This document shows positions 24,608 through 34,614 of a stretch of DNA of 64,000 bases, piece by piece. The stretch is from the NCBI GenBank assembly GCA_030680295.1, contig JAUXVU010000018.1:613547-677546 (forward strand), read 5' to 3'. This DNA comes from Moraxellaceae bacterium. Lineage in GTDB: Bacteria > Pseudomonadota > Gammaproteobacteria > Pseudomonadales > Moraxellaceae. Numbering within the stretch: position 1 is the first letter of the stretch; every line of letters begins with the position of its first letter. Below the pieces are notes generated by a model, which saw only the letters and a program-made list of their open reading frames with translations, made no database searches and had not been told where the DNA came from. The position numbers and the translations under genes were made by a program.

Positions 24608-25657
24608 CTAGTATTTAGGCGTTTGGGTACTGCGCTGCCACCAACGTAATAACAGCTGATCCATCGAATGCGTAGCCGCCATACCTAGACGTTGGCCCAG
24701 CGTGGTTTTGGTACGCCAGTGCAAAGCAAACAGATCCGCTGTTTTGGCTTGTTCACGCAAATAGTCATCACTGGTTTTAATCTCATCAATCAAACCAAGA
24801 TCAATGGCACGTGTGCCATACCAATGCTCACCAGTGCCCACACGATTAATGTCCAAGTTAGTGCGCCATTGCTGCACAAACTCTTTAAACAAGGCATGAG
24901 TATCATCTAAGTCTTCTTGAAATTTCTGGCGTCCGGCATCGGTGTTTTCACCCAATACGGTCAGCGTGCGTTTGTATTCACCCGCTGTCATTAACTCGAC
25001 ATCAACATCATGACGTTTTAATAAACGATGCACATTAGGAATCTGTGCAACCACACCAATTGAGCCCACCACGGCAAACGGTGCGGCCAACAAACGATTA
25101 GCGATTGCTGCCATTAAGTAACCGCCACTGGCCGCCACCTTATCAACACAGACTGTCAGCTTAAGGCCGGCCTCACGAATACGTACCAGTTGTGATGCCG
25201 CCAAACCATAACCATGCACCATGCCACCTGGGCTTTCTAACAACAGCAACACTTCGTCTTGATCTTTATTCGCCACCGCCAATAACGCTGACACTTCATG
25301 ACGTAAATGTGCAACAGCAGAGGCCGCAATATCACCCTTAAACTGCAACACAAATAACTTGGGCTTAGCAGGTACTGGGTCTTTGCTTTTGGCGCGCTTT
25401 TTGTCGTCTTTCTGGCGTTGCTTACGAGCCTTTTTTTCCAATTTCCATTGTGCGTCATCCCACACCAAGCTGCGCAATGCATCGGCTTCGGCTTCGTAAC
25501 GCTCATTTAAGGCTTCGACTTCTAAATGTCCCGATTGCAATCCGGGCAAGTCTTCGCGGCGCAAACGAGCAGCCAAGCCAATGACCAATGCAATCACCAC
25601 TAAGACAGTCACACTTTTAATTAAAAATAAGCCGTAATCGGCAAAAAATTCCCACAT
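24608..25657 (-). CDS. sohB: Protease SohB, S49 family
   Basis: 349 residues. One N-terminal membrane segment (about residues 10-30) is followed by a charged, Lys-rich linker near residues 70-95 and the S49 peptidase domain. The catalytic Ser lies in KVAASGGYLMA, and the supporting sequence LLLESPGGMVHGYG is present; the general-base Lys is probably the one in the GEYKRTLTVLGENT segment. SohB is a SppA-like protease facing the periplasm, of unclear substrate. It is the last gene of the reverse operon and starts 2 bp after nudC. Confidence 0.92.
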   Translation of the reverse strand: MWEFFADYGLFLIKSVTVLVVIALVIGLAARLRREDLPGLQSGHLEVEALNERYEAEADALRSLVWDDAQWKLEKKARKQRQKDDKKRAKSKDPVPAKPKLFVLQFKGDIAASAVAHLRHEVSALLAVANKDQDEVLLLLESPGGMVHGYGLAASQLVRIREAGLKLTVCVDKVAASGGYLMAAIANRLLAAPFAVVGSIGVVAQIPNVHRLLKRHDVDVELMTAGEYKRTLTVLGENTDAGRQKFQEDLDDTHALFKEFVQQWRTNLDINRVGTGEHWYGTRAIDLGLIDEIKTSDDYLREQAKTADLFALHWRTKTTLGQRLGMAATHSMDQLLLRWWQRSTQTPKY

Positions 25658-25659
25658 GG

Positions 25660-26478
25660 TTAACGGTTCTCAGTCAGACAAAATTCAATTAAGGCACGGG
25701 CAATACTGCCGTGCGGCGGAATAAGCGGTAAGTTGTCGGCATGGAAAAAGCCGGCCTCGGCAATCTCGTCATCCTGTAAAACGAGTTCACCACCAGCATA
25801 GTCAGCAACAAAACCCAGCATTAAATTGCTCGGGAATGGCCAAGCCTGACTGCTGAAATAGCGTAGATTGTTAATCTCTACACCAACCTCTTCGCGCACC
25901 TCACGAATAAAGGTTTCTTCAGCGCTTTCACCCACCTCAACAAAACCTGCAAGCGCACTAAACATGCCATTTTTAAAACGATGGGCGCGTGCTAACAAGA
26001 TTTCATGGCCACGTTTTACCACACCAATCACACAGGGATTGATACGTGGATAAGCGCTGAAGCCACACTGTGTGCATACACGAGCACGCTCATTTTGTGG
26101 ATGAGCACCCATGACACCACCACAACGACCACAGAAGCGATGGTTACGTGACCAGTCATGGATCTGCAACGCTCGCGCAGCGATAGAAAAAAAAGCATGG
26201 TCAATTTGTGGCAATAACTGGCGTAACTCAATCCAGTCATACGGTTCCAATGGATCCGTGGCTTGTGGCATTTCCACGGTAAATACTGGCCGACCATCCC
26301 AATAACCCAAAAAAAGCAGCTCCTGTTTGGCCTCAATCTGCCACATCAGTTCGCCGTACTCAGGCAAGGTTCGCAGGTCAGCTTTTAGCAATAATGCGGT
26401 ACTGCTCAACGCAACAAGGAGCGCGTCGCGAGGGATTTTGCCGTCGAAATGCGCGGCTGAAATAAAATGCTGAGTCAT
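25660..26478 (-). CDS. nudC: NAD+ diphosphatase / RNA NAD-decapping hydrolase NudC
   Basis: 272 residues. The middle has a zinc ribbon, C-x-x-C in FCGRCGG and C-x-x-C in VCTQCGFSAYPR. The Nudix box begins GFVEVGESAEETFIREVREE, and the NADH-pyrophosphatase signature SQAWPFPSNLMLGF follows. The enzyme splits NAD(H) to NMN(H) and AMP and removes NAD caps from RNA. The start overlaps the end of dnaQ by 4 bp (ATGA). Confidence 0.94.
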   Translation of the reverse strand: MTQHFISAAHFDGKIPRDALLVALSSTALLLKADLRTLPEYGELMWQIEAKQELLFLGYWDGRPVFTVEMPQATDPLEPYDWIELRQLLPQIDHAFFSIAARALQIHDWSRNHRFCGRCGGVMGAHPQNERARVCTQCGFSAYPRINPCVIGVVKRGHEILLARAHRFKNGMFSALAGFVEVGESAEETFIREVREEVGVEINNLRYFSSQAWPFPSNLMLGFVADYAGGELVLQDDEIAEAGFFHADNLPLIPPHGSIARALIEFCLTENR

Positions 26479-27200
26479 CCGCGCGGATCTAAACGGCGGA
26501 ACAAGCAGTCTGCGCCTGACGTTTTATCAATAACCAATAAACGCTGCTCGTGAGCAGCCAATTCATCGGCATTGGGCAAAATAATGGGTAACGGCTGTCG
26601 ATCAGCGCTTAAACGGCGAATGGTTTCCTGTGCTTGACCGCCATTGCCGGCACTGGCGGCATCACCGTCATGCAAAGACAAACCTACTTGTCCGCCGGTC
26701 ATGGCCAAATACACATCAGCCAAAATTTCAGCGTCTAACAAGGCGCCGTGATAACTACGGTCACGTTGGTTAGCGCCATAACGCCGCGCCAGCGCGTCTA
26801 AGTTATTTTTCTGACCCGGGTGTTTATTGCGAGCCATCACCAACGTGTCGAGCACTTGGCACAAAGACGATAATGTTGGGCGCTGCAACATGGACAATTC
26901 ATTGTCCAAAAAGCCCAAATCGAACGGTGCGTTATGAATGACCAGTTCGGCACCGTCGATAAAACTTAAAAACCGATCCGCTACTTCATTAAAACGCGGC
27001 ATGCCCTGCAAGAACTCATTGGTAATGCCATGCACTGCCACTGCTTCTTCATCAATTTCACGATCAGGCTGCAAATATTGATGAAAATGCTGGCCTGTCA
27101 AACGGCGATTAACCAGTTCTACGCAGCCAATCTCAATCAGGCGATGCCCTTGTAGTGGGTACAAACCCGTGGTTTCAGTATCCAGAATTATTTGCCGCAT
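26475..27200 (-). CDS. dnaQ: DNA polymerase III epsilon subunit, 3'-5' proofreading exonuclease
   Basis: 241 residues. DEDDh exonuclease motifs: LDTETTGL at the N-terminus, [11 protein letters not shown] near residue 93, and the third motif [15 protein letters not shown] with the catalytic His and Asp. A C-terminal tail after about residue 185 should bind the alpha subunit. The ATG lies inside the 3' end of rnhA (13-bp overlap), so the two are translated from one message. In enterobacteria rnhA and dnaQ are divergent; the tandem arrangement here is that of Pseudomonas. Confidence 0.95.
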   Translation of the reverse strand: MRQIILDTETTGLYPLQGHRLIEIGCVELVNRRLTGQHFHQYLQPDREIDEEAVAVHGITNEFLQGMPRFNEVADRFLSFIDGAELVIHNAPFDLGFLDNELSMLQRPTLSSLCQVLDTLVMARNKHPGQKNNLDALARRYGANQRDRSYHGALLDAEILADVYLAMTGGQVGLSLHDGDAASAGNGGQAQETIRRLSADRQPLPIILPNADELAAHEQRLLVIDKTSGADCLFRRLDPRG

Positions 27201-27640
27201 GAGGTACTCGCTGTTGCATGATCAATGGCTAAGTTTGCAAGGCGATCCACTGCTTCGTTGCCAGGGTCGCCGGCATGGCCTTTCACCCAGCGCCAATCAA
27301 TCACATGCAGTGCTGAGACTTGGTCTAAGGCCTGCCACAAGTCGGCATTTTTGACCGGTTGTTTAGCGGCTGTTTTCCAGCCACGCTGTTTCCAACTCGC
27401 CAGCCATTCGGTCATGCCCTTACGCAAATACTCAGAGTCGGTCCACAACGTGACACGGCTGGGATTTTTTAAGGCACGTAATGCTTCTAATGCGGCCATT
27501 AGCTCCATGCGGTTGTTGGTGGTCATGGTCTCATAACCCGACAACTCACGTTGGTGCTGGCCCGACATTAATAAGGCGCCCCAGCCACCAGGACCTGGAT
27601 TGCCGCGACAGGCACCATCGGTATAAATAATGACATCCAC
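27188..27640 (-). CDS. rnhA: Ribonuclease HI
   Basis: A 150-residue type 1 RNase H. It begins [16 protein letters not shown] with the first catalytic Asp, then NRMELMAA (Glu), [11 protein letters not shown] (Asp) and [16 protein letters not shown] with the last catalytic residues. It removes RNA from RNA-DNA hybrids such as R-loops and primers. It lies 2 bp after the methyltransferase gene and overlaps dnaQ by 13 bp. Confidence 0.96.
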   Translation of the reverse strand: MDVIIYTDGACRGNPGPGGWGALLMSGQHQRELSGYETMTTNNRMELMAALEALRALKNPSRVTLWTDSEYLRKGMTEWLASWKQRGWKTAAKQPVKNADLWQALDQVSALHVIDWRWVKGHAGDPGNEAVDRLANLAIDHATASTSCGK

Positions 27641-27642
27641 GC

Positions 27643-28320
27643 TTAATTGATCTCCTTAATACTGCGCGATGTTGGCACTAAGCCCGGCTGCCAAGCAGCT
27701 TTAGTGGGACGCTCAACAAGTGGTGGGCGCGGCCTACAATGGGTTTGTTTTTGCCAATGCTGAACACTCCACTGCGACATAAACGGTAGCCACAATTGCC
27801 AATGATCATTCCAGTGTTTAGCAATGCGATGATTCAGCAAACTAAGTTTGCGATTATCACCCCAAAATGCAGACTTCAACACCATGCCTTGGCTGCGACA
27901 AAATGGCATGCCAATTTGACACCACAACGCCATGGATGATTGCTGCGTAATCACAAACAGCTGGCCATCTTCGCTTAAGCAACCAACAATTTGATTTAAA
28001 AGCCTCGACAACTCTGGATGAAGCTCTTCATCCATTAACAGCACAACCACATCTAAACTACAGCGCTTAAACGGAAAATGACTCAAGCTGCATTGCACAA
28101 AAGCTAGATCACGCGGTGACGGTGCTTGTCCTGCTTGAAACAAATGTTTTAAGCCAGGAGCATGCAGGGGCAGTTTTTTCGACCCCAAACCCACCACGAC
28201 ACCGACATCCCCCACACACTGGCCAAGGATGTGCTGCACTTGCTCCGTTAAACGCAAAATGCATCGTTGTTCAGGCAACATGGCCATTTCAAATGAAGGT
28301 TGCAGCAAGTTCATAATCAT
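27643..28320 (-). CDS. Putative SAM-dependent methyltransferase, divergent
   Basis: 225 residues with a weak class I methyltransferase pattern: [13 protein letters not shown] could be motif [14 protein letters not shown] motif IV, and [12 protein letters not shown] the following strand. The glycine-rich loop is poor, so SAM binding is not certain. A methyltransferase-like gene in this place, between gloB and rnhA, is conserved in relatives of Pseudomonas. It is the first gene of the five-gene reverse operon ending with sohB and is divergent from gloB. An alternative ATG lies 6 bp downstream at 28314. Confidence 0.7.
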   Translation of the reverse strand: MIMNLLQPSFEMAMLPEQRCILRLTEQVQHILGQCVGDVGVVVGLGSKKLPLHAPGLKHLFQAGQAPSPRDLAFVQCSLSHFPFKRCSLDVVVLLMDEELHPELSRLLNQIVGCLSEDGQLFVITQQSSMALWCQIGMPFCRSQGMVLKSAFWGDNRKLSLLNHRIAKHWNDHWQLWLPFMSQWSVQHWQKQTHCRPRPPLVERPTKAAWQPGLVPTSRSIKEIN

Positions 28321-28410
28321 GTTCCGCTGTCATTTTGGCAATCATCGCACAGGCTTCGACAAACCAAGCTATTATTCATCAGACCGTCATTGCCAGATAA
28401 GCACAAAATC

Positions 28411-29175
28411 ATGACTATTTTTCCAATTGCTTGTTTTCTCGACAACTACATTTGGTGTATTCAAGTTGAAAACAGTCTTTGGGTTGTCGACCCAGGTGAT
28501 GCCAGCCCCGTGCTTGAGTATCTTCATCAGCATTCGCTCAGTTTAGGCGGCATTCTACTTACCCACCATCATGCCGATCATACGGGCGGGGTCAATGCCC
28601 TACTCGCCCATAAAAATGTAGCTGTCTATGGACCTGAAGAGACTAATCAGTGGGCCACAACATTGGTAGCTGGTGGCAGCACTCTGGATTTACCCATTGG
28701 TCAGGCACAGATACTGTTTGTTGGTGCACATACTCGCGGTCACATTGCCTACTACATCGCCAGTGCTAAGGCCTTATTTTGTGGTGACACTCTCTTTAGT
28801 GCAGGTTGTGGCCGTCTTTTCGAAGGTACACCTGAGGATTTAGAGTTGGCGCTGTCATGCATCAATTCATTGCCAGCTGACACTAAGCTCTACCCCACGC
28901 ACGAATACACCTTAAGCAATTTAGCCTTTGCTAAGCGCGTTGAGCCCGACAATAACGCAATCGTGGAGTACACCCAGTGGGTGCATGCACAGCGTGACCA
29001 AGAAAAACCCAGCTTACCCACTACATTAGCTTTAGAGCGCCAAGTTAACCCATTTTTACGCGCCACATCAGCAACCATAGTTCAGCAAGTCAGTGAACAT
29101 GCAAAACGTCCTATTAGCGCAGGTTTGGATACATTAGCCAGTTTACGCGCGTGGAAAGACAACTTTCGTGGTTAA
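28411..29175 (+). CDS. gloB: Hydroxyacylglutathione hydrolase (glyoxalase II)
   Basis: A 254-residue metallo-beta-lactamase-fold hydrolase of normal GloB length. It begins FPIACFLDNYIWCI; the metal motif THHHADHTGG, FCGDTLFSAGCGRLFEGT and YPTHEYT supply the remaining ligands. It hydrolyses S-lactoylglutathione to lactate and glutathione, ending methylglyoxal detoxification. The ATG at 28411 fits the conserved N-terminus; an in-frame ATG 37 codons earlier would overlap the divergent gene. Confidence 0.95.
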   Translation: MTIFPIACFLDNYIWCIQVENSLWVVDPGDASPVLEYLHQHSLSLGGILLTHHHADHTGGVNALLAHKNVAVYGPEETNQWATTLVAGGSTLDLPIGQAQILFVGAHTRGHIAYYIASAKALFCGDTLFSAGCGRLFEGTPEDLELALSCINSLPADTKLYPTHEYTLSNLAFAKRVEPDNNAIVEYTQWVHAQRDQEKPSLPTTLALERQVNPFLRATSATIVQQVSEHAKRPISAGLDTLASLRAWKDNFRG

Positions 29176-29224
29176 CGCCTTGCTTAGTTGTCATTTTTTC
29201 GCTTGAGCGCTTATGATTGCCGGC

Positions 29225-30670
29225 ATGAAAATAACAGTCGCACAAGCCATTTCTGCATTCGTTAGCTGCTGTTGCGTCAGCTTCGCTGCGCAGGCGTCAG
29301 TGCCAGTTTACTCTCTGCCTCTTACGGCTGAAGCAGCACAAGTTCAAACTGAACTCACTCCGGTTAACACCAGCGCTATTAACGAGTCTAAACAGACGCT
29401 AGATTTGCTATCTCGTTTGCGCGCTGGTTACAGTATGCGTGCCACTGACAACTATCGTGTACAACGCCAAATGCAAGGCTTTCGTGGCAAACAAGCGTAT
29501 GCCGATTTAATCATTGAGCGCGCCCGTCCGTTTTTGTTTTTAGCCATTAATGAAGCTGAACGTCGACGACTACCGAGCGAGTTAGCTTTATTGCCGGTTA
29601 TTGAAAGTGCTTATGACCCAACCGCAACTTCTCGCTCTCAAGCAGCAGGTTTATGGCAGTTTATTCCCACCACCGGCACGCTATTTGGGTTAAAACAAAA
29701 CCAGTGGTTTGACGGTCGTCGTGACCCATTACAGTCCACCTTGGCGGCATATGACTATTTAGATCAGTTACATGCCATGTTTAATGACTGGGAATTGGTT
29801 TTAGCAGCCTACAACGCCGGTCCCGGCACAGTTTCTCGCGCTATTCAGCAAAATCTAAATGCTGGCCTGCCAACAGATTATTGGTCTCTACGCCTGCCAG
29901 AAGAAGCCATGGATTATGTGCCGCGCTTCTTAGCCGTCGCACAGCTATTTAATCAGCCAGAAAGACATGGTGTGAATTTCAGCCCACTACCGAACGAACC
30001 TTATTTCCATACGGTTGAAACTCACGGCCCAATCAATTTGCATGATATTGCACGTAATAGCGGCATTTCCTTTGACATTCTTAAGCGCCTAAACGCTGCC
30101 TTGAAAAATGATAGGCATGACCCTGCTGGCCCCTATTTATTACACCTGCCCACAACTACTCCGGCGACTGCCAGCCAAGTTAGCCAAATGAGTCAGCCAG
30201 TGCCTGTTTTTTATAATGGCACGCCAGTCGACCACCATTTGTTAGCTCGTACGCCAGCAACCACTCTGCCCGTGGCAAGACGCCAAACAACACCGGGCCA
30301 ACATTTAGTTGAAGCTGGCGACACCTTATATTCTATTGCTCGCGCTTATTTAACCTCGGTGAGCGACTTGCAGCGATTAAATTACGGCTTACAAGCCAGC
30401 AGCATAGAAGTTGGCCAAAATATTCGCGTGCCGGAATTAGGACAAACTAGTAACACCGCTGAAAATGTCATCGCAGTGTTGCCGGCCCAAAACGAGCAAC
30501 GTGTAGAACTACGCCGCCGCATTCAAAATGGCGAAACTTTAGATAGTATTCGTCAGCAATACGATTTAAGTTTGGCTGAAATTCGTGCGCTCAATGGCAA
30601 CATCAATACGGTTAGACCGGGGCAAACCTTGGTATTACGCGTAGCAGCCGATAAGATTTCTGGACAATAA
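29225..30670 (+). CDS. mltD: Membrane-bound lytic murein transglycosylase D with two LysM domains
   Basis: About 481 residues. Signal peptide with a Cys-rich core (about 5-25), then an SLT domain with the catalytic Glu in LLPVIESAYDP, QAAGLWQFIPTTG and VLAAYNAGPG. Two C-terminal LysM modules follow, one beginning LVEAGDTLYSIARAYLTS, the other RIQNGETLDSIRQQYDLS; they bind the glycan. I prefer the ATG at 29225 because it gives a compact signal peptide; an ATG at 29213 is possible. No clear ribosome-binding site is seen for either. yejA follows after 7 bp. Confidence 0.92.
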   Translation: MKITVAQAISAFVSCCCVSFAAQASVPVYSLPLTAEAAQVQTELTPVNTSAINESKQTLDLLSRLRAGYSMRATDNYRVQRQMQGFRGKQAYADLIIERARPFLFLAINEAERRRLPSELALLPVIESAYDPTATSRSQAAGLWQFIPTTGTLFGLKQNQWFDGRRDPLQSTLAAYDYLDQLHAMFNDWELVLAAYNAGPGTVSRAIQQNLNAGLPTDYWSLRLPEEAMDYVPRFLAVAQLFNQPERHGVNFSPLPNEPYFHTVETHGPINLHDIARNSGISFDILKRLNAALKNDRHDPAGPYLLHLPTTTPATASQVSQMSQPVPVFYNGTPVDHHLLARTPATTLPVARRQTTPGQHLVEAGDTLYSIARAYLTSVSDLQRLNYGLQASSIEVGQNIRVPELGQTSNTAENVIAVLPAQNEQRVELRRRIQNGETLDSIRQQYDLSLAEIRALNGNINTVRPGQTLVLRVAADKISGQ

Positions 30671-30677
30671 GGAAACC

Positions 30678-32507
30678 ATGGCGCTTAACTTTCGCACCCT
30701 GCTTGCTGTTTGCTTGATTGGTTTCACCCTGTCTGCACCTACACATGCCAACAGCACTCGCAGTGCACATGCACTTAGTCTGCACGGACAACCTGCGCTT
30801 CCCGCTAATTTCTCACATTTTCCCTATGCCAACCCCAATGCACCCAAAGGCGGCCGTATGCGCCTTAACGCCATTGGCACATTTGATAGCTTAAATCCGT
30901 TTATTAACCGTGGCGTTGCCGCTGCCGGCATTAGCAACATTTATGACACGCTAACCACAGCTTCAAAAAATGAGCCGTTTAGTCGTTATGGCCTGTTAGC
31001 CAAGCGCATGGAATACGACCCCAATGACGCCTCATGGATTATTTATCATCTGCGTCCTGAAGCACGCTTTCATGATGGCCAGCCAGTGCGTGCAGCCGAC
31101 GTAGTATTCACCTTCGATTTAATCAAAAGCAAAGGCTCACCCGGTTATAAGGCCTATTTTGCCGAAGTCGAAAAAGTTGAAGCATTAACACCGCTGGCTG
31201 TGAAATTTAGTTTTCGCAGCAAAACCAACCGTGAACTGCCCTTGATTGTGGGTGAGATGAGTATCTTGCCTAAACACTTTTGGCAGTCGCGTGAGTTCGA
31301 TCAGACCAGCCTTAACACGCCACTGGGTAGCGGCCCTTATATGATTAGTCATGTCGATCCGGGCAAACGCATCAGTTATAAGCGCAACCCAGACTACTGG
31401 GGTCGTGACTTGCCGGTAAACCGCGGCCACCACAATGTCGATGACATGACATATATCTATTACCGTGATGGCACCGTAGCGTTTGAAGGCTTTAAAGCAG
31501 GAAAGTATGACGTGCGCTTTGAAAACAAAGCCAAAACCTGGGCCACCGAATACAACTTCCCTGCTGTACGCAACGGCCAAGTACAGTTAATTGAGCAACG
31601 CCATAGCAACCCATCGGGCATGCAGGGTTTTGTCTACAATATGCGGCGTGCACATTTGCAAGACCGTATAGTGCGCCAAGCCATTGCCTTAGCTTTTGAC
31701 TTTGAATGGTCAAACCGCGCCTTGTTTTATTCAGCATATGAACGCACCAACAGCTATTTTGAAAACTCCGAACTGGCCGCCACAGACACACCTAATCGTC
31801 AGGAATTAAAACTACTAAAACCTTGGCAGAAAACACTTCCAGCAGAAGTCTTTAGCCCTGCTGTCATGGCTCCTGTCAGCCAAGGTGATGGTTATAACCG
31901 TGCAGCCTTAATACAAGCTCAGCGACTATTAAGAGAAGCCGGCTGGACTTATCAAAATGGTGCTTTGCGTAATGCGGCAGGTGAGCCCATGCGTTTTGAA
32001 ATGATGCTGGTACAGCCAGAGTTTGAGCGCATTGTGAATCCATTTCGCCGCAACTTGGCACGCCTAGGCATACGCTTGGATATTCGTATTTTGGACGCTG
32101 CACAGTACATTCAGCGTCTGCGCCAGTTTGACTTTGACATGACCGTGACTGGCTTCCCGGCATCAAACTCACCCGGTAATGAGTTATGGAATTTCTGGAG
32201 CAGCCAAGCTGCCGACACACCCGGCAGTGGCAACTTAAGCGGACTCAAATCACCCGCTGTAGACCAACTTATTGCTGGCATTACCCAAGCTCGTACGCGT
32301 ACCGACTTGATTACTCATGTGCGCGCTTTGGATCGTATTTTACGTGCCGAATGGTTGGTAGTGCCTCACTACCACACCCCGGTTTATCGCATCGCCAGCT
32401 GGCAGCGTTTTGGGCGCCCTGCGCAAAAGCCGCTTTATGACGATGGTATTGAAACGTGGTGGGCGCTTTCTGCCGCTAAAACAGCTACCACCGGCGCTTC
32501 GGAGTAA
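30678..32507 (+). CDS. yejA: Peptide ABC transporter substrate-binding protein, YejA type
   Basis: A 609-residue family 5 extracellular solute-binding protein. Signal peptide ends near THANS (about 25). The SLHGQPALPANFSHFPYANP segment and PKGGRMRLNAIGTFDSLNPF are typical of YejA. It should bind oligopeptides, and in E. coli also microcin C-like peptides, in the periplasm and pass them to YejBEF. It is the first of four tightly linked transporter genes, with a 2-bp gap to yejB. Confidence 0.92.
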   Translation: MALNFRTLLAVCLIGFTLSAPTHANSTRSAHALSLHGQPALPANFSHFPYANPNAPKGGRMRLNAIGTFDSLNPFINRGVAAAGISNIYDTLTTASKNEPFSRYGLLAKRMEYDPNDASWIIYHLRPEARFHDGQPVRAADVVFTFDLIKSKGSPGYKAYFAEVEKVEALTPLAVKFSFRSKTNRELPLIVGEMSILPKHFWQSREFDQTSLNTPLGSGPYMISHVDPGKRISYKRNPDYWGRDLPVNRGHHNVDDMTYIYYRDGTVAFEGFKAGKYDVRFENKAKTWATEYNFPAVRNGQVQLIEQRHSNPSGMQGFVYNMRRAHLQDRIVRQAIALAFDFEWSNRALFYSAYERTNSYFENSELAATDTPNRQELKLLKPWQKTLPAEVFSPAVMAPVSQGDGYNRAALIQAQRLLREAGWTYQNGALRNAAGEPMRFEMMLVQPEFERIVNPFRRNLARLGIRLDIRILDAAQYIQRLRQFDFDMTVTGFPASNSPGNELWNFWSSQAADTPGSGNLSGLKSPAVDQLIAGITQARTRTDLITHVRALDRILRAEWLVVPHYHTPVYRIASWQRFGRPAQKPLYDDGIETWWALSAAKTATTGASE

Positions 32508-32509
32508 TC

Positions 32510-33592
32510 ATGGCCAGTTATATTATTCGCCGCCTATTACTGATGATTCCGACCTTACTCGGTATTTTGGTGATTAACTTCTTGGTCATTCAAGCCGCGC
32601 CCGGCGGGCCCGTTGAGCGCACACTGGCACAGCTGCAAGGCCATGGTGGCAGCACTATGTTGGCGGGCACCGGCGGCGACATGGCAGTTAGCACCAGCAC
32701 ATCTGGCCCTGGTTACCGTGGCAGCCAAGGTCTGCCAGCCGAACTAATTGCTGAAATTGAAAAACAATATGGCTTTGACCAACCGGCCAGCACACGCTTT
32801 TGGATGATGTTAAAAAACTTTGCCAAGTTTGATTTGGGCAACAGCTTTTATCGAGACATCAGTGTCATTGATTTAATCATCGAAAAAATGCCGGTGTCAT
32901 TGTCCCTTGGGCTTTGGAGCACCTTGCTGATTTATCTGATCGCGGTGCCGCTAGGCATACGCAAAGCCCTGCACCCCGGCAGCCGCTTCGATACCTGGAG
33001 TAGTGGCGTCATCGTCGTGGCCTATGCCATTCCCGGCTTTTTGTTTGCCATCTTGTTAATTATTTTGTTTGCCGGCGGCAGCTACTGGCAGTGGTTTCCC
33101 ATGCAAGGCTTAAGCTCCGAAGGCGCTGAAACGCTGGGTTTATGGGCGCGCTTTTTAGACTATGCTCACCATCTGGTGCTGCCTACTATCTGTCTAACTT
33201 TGGGTGGTTTGGCCACACTCACCTTGTTCACCCGCAATAGCTTTTTAGAAGAAATGCAAAAACAATATGTGATGACGGCTCGTGCCAAAGGTGCGGATAA
33301 CCGCCGCATTTTGTTAGGCCATGTTTTCCGAAACGCCATGCTGATTTTAATTGCCGGCCTGCCGGCCACTTTGTTCGGCATTTTGTTCACTGGCGCCTTT
33401 CTGATCGAGATTATTTTCAACCTCGACGGCCTAGGTCTGCTCGGTTATGAGTCCGTCATTAACCGTGATTACCCCGTCATTTTTGGCAGCTTATTCTTGT
33501 TCACCTTAATGGGCATGATTCTGCGTTTATTAGGCGACCTGTGTTATCGCTTGGTGGACCCACGCATTGATTTTGCGAGGGCCAGTTCATGA
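32510..33592 (+). CDS. yejB: Peptide ABC transporter permease, YejB type
   Basis: A 360-residue inner-membrane permease of the oligopeptide (DppB) family. N-terminal helix MASYIIRRLLLMIPTLLGI, a periplasmic insert between residues about 40 and 90 that is Gly/Ser-rich, then five more hydrophobic segments. The coupling EAA loop is KQYVMTARAKGADNRRILLGHVFRNA. It overlaps yejE by 4 bp (ATGA). Confidence 0.93.
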   Translation: MASYIIRRLLLMIPTLLGILVINFLVIQAAPGGPVERTLAQLQGHGGSTMLAGTGGDMAVSTSTSGPGYRGSQGLPAELIAEIEKQYGFDQPASTRFWMMLKNFAKFDLGNSFYRDISVIDLIIEKMPVSLSLGLWSTLLIYLIAVPLGIRKALHPGSRFDTWSSGVIVVAYAIPGFLFAILLIILFAGGSYWQWFPMQGLSSEGAETLGLWARFLDYAHHLVLPTICLTLGGLATLTLFTRNSFLEEMQKQYVMTARAKGADNRRILLGHVFRNAMLILIAGLPATLFGILFTGAFLIEIIFNLDGLGLLGYESVINRDYPVIFGSLFLFTLMGMILRLLGDLCYRLVDPRIDFARASS

Positions 33593-34614
33593 GGATCACT
33601 CCACTCACCCGTCGTCGTTGGCAACAGTTCCAGCAAAACCGTCGTGCTTGGTGGTCGCTTTGGTTATTAGCACTGATTTTTGCCATTACCTTAGGTGCCG
33701 AACTCATCGCCAATGACAAACCCATACTGGTCAGTTACCAAGGCCAAATTTTTTCACCGCTACTAAAAGATGTACCGGAAACCGCACTGGGCGGTGAATT
33801 TGAAACCCCCGCGGTGTTTCGTGACCCCGCCGTGCAGGAAATGGTCGAAGCGGATGGTTGGATGCTGTGGCCTATGATTCGGTTTAATGCACAAACTATT
33901 CATTTTGAGCGCGCCGAACCCACACCCTCAGCACCATCGCGCGACAACTGGTTAGGCACCGATGACCAAGGCCGTGATGTCATGGCTCGACTGATTTATG
34001 GCGTACGCACTTCTCTGGCTTTTGCCAGCTTAATGACCTTAGCCACCGTGGTATTAGGTATTGCTGCAGGTGCTGCCCAAGGTTATTGGGGTGGTTGGGT
34101 GGACTTGATCGGCCAACGATTTACCGAAATCTGGTCCGGTCTGCCGGTGCTGTTTATGCTGATTATTTTGTCCAGTTTAGTCACCCCCAATTTCTGGTGG
34201 TTACTGGGGCTGTTAGCACTGTTTAGCTGGACCGATTTAAGCGGACTAGTGCGCGCTGAATTTCTGCGCACACGCCAGTTGGACTATGTCCGTGCGGCAC
34301 GAGCCATGGGCGTTAGCCCGACGCTATTAGTCTGGCGTCATGTGTTACCCAATGCCTTAATCACTACCCTCACCCTGCTGCCATTTATTTTTACCGGCGC
34401 CATTGGCTTGCTGACCTCATTAGACTTTTTAGGTTTTGGTTTGCCACCAGGATCGGCCTCTTTAGGTGAACTCATTGCACAGGGCAAAAACAACCTGCAC
34501 GCACCATGGCTAGGTCTAACCGCCTTTTTTAGCTTGTCTATTTTGCTGACCCTTTTGGTCTTTATTGGAGAGGGCCTGCGTGATGCCTTCGACCCCCGCC
34601 ATGTCGCAGCATGA
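33589..34614 (+). CDS. yejE: Peptide ABC transporter permease, YejE type
   Basis: A 341-residue permease of the DppC family. It starts with a basic region and RRAWWSLWLLALIFAITLGAE, has a large periplasmic loop (about 40-125) and the sequence NWLGTDDQGRDVMARLIYG that precedes the transmembrane core in this family. The EAA loop is RQLDYVRAARAMGVSPTLLVWRHVLPNA. The 3' end overlaps the yejF start, so the four yej genes are translationally coupled. Confidence 0.93.
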   Translation: MRITPLTRRRWQQFQQNRRAWWSLWLLALIFAITLGAELIANDKPILVSYQGQIFSPLLKDVPETALGGEFETPAVFRDPAVQEMVEADGWMLWPMIRFNAQTIHFERAEPTPSAPSRDNWLGTDDQGRDVMARLIYGVRTSLAFASLMTLATVVLGIAAGAAQGYWGGWVDLIGQRFTEIWSGLPVLFMLIILSSLVTPNFWWLLGLLALFSWTDLSGLVRAEFLRTRQLDYVRAARAMGVSPTLLVWRHVLPNALITTLTLLPFIFTGAIGLLTSLDFLGFGLPPGSASLGELIAQGKNNLHAPWLGLTAFFSLSILLTLLVFIGEGLRDAFDPRHVAA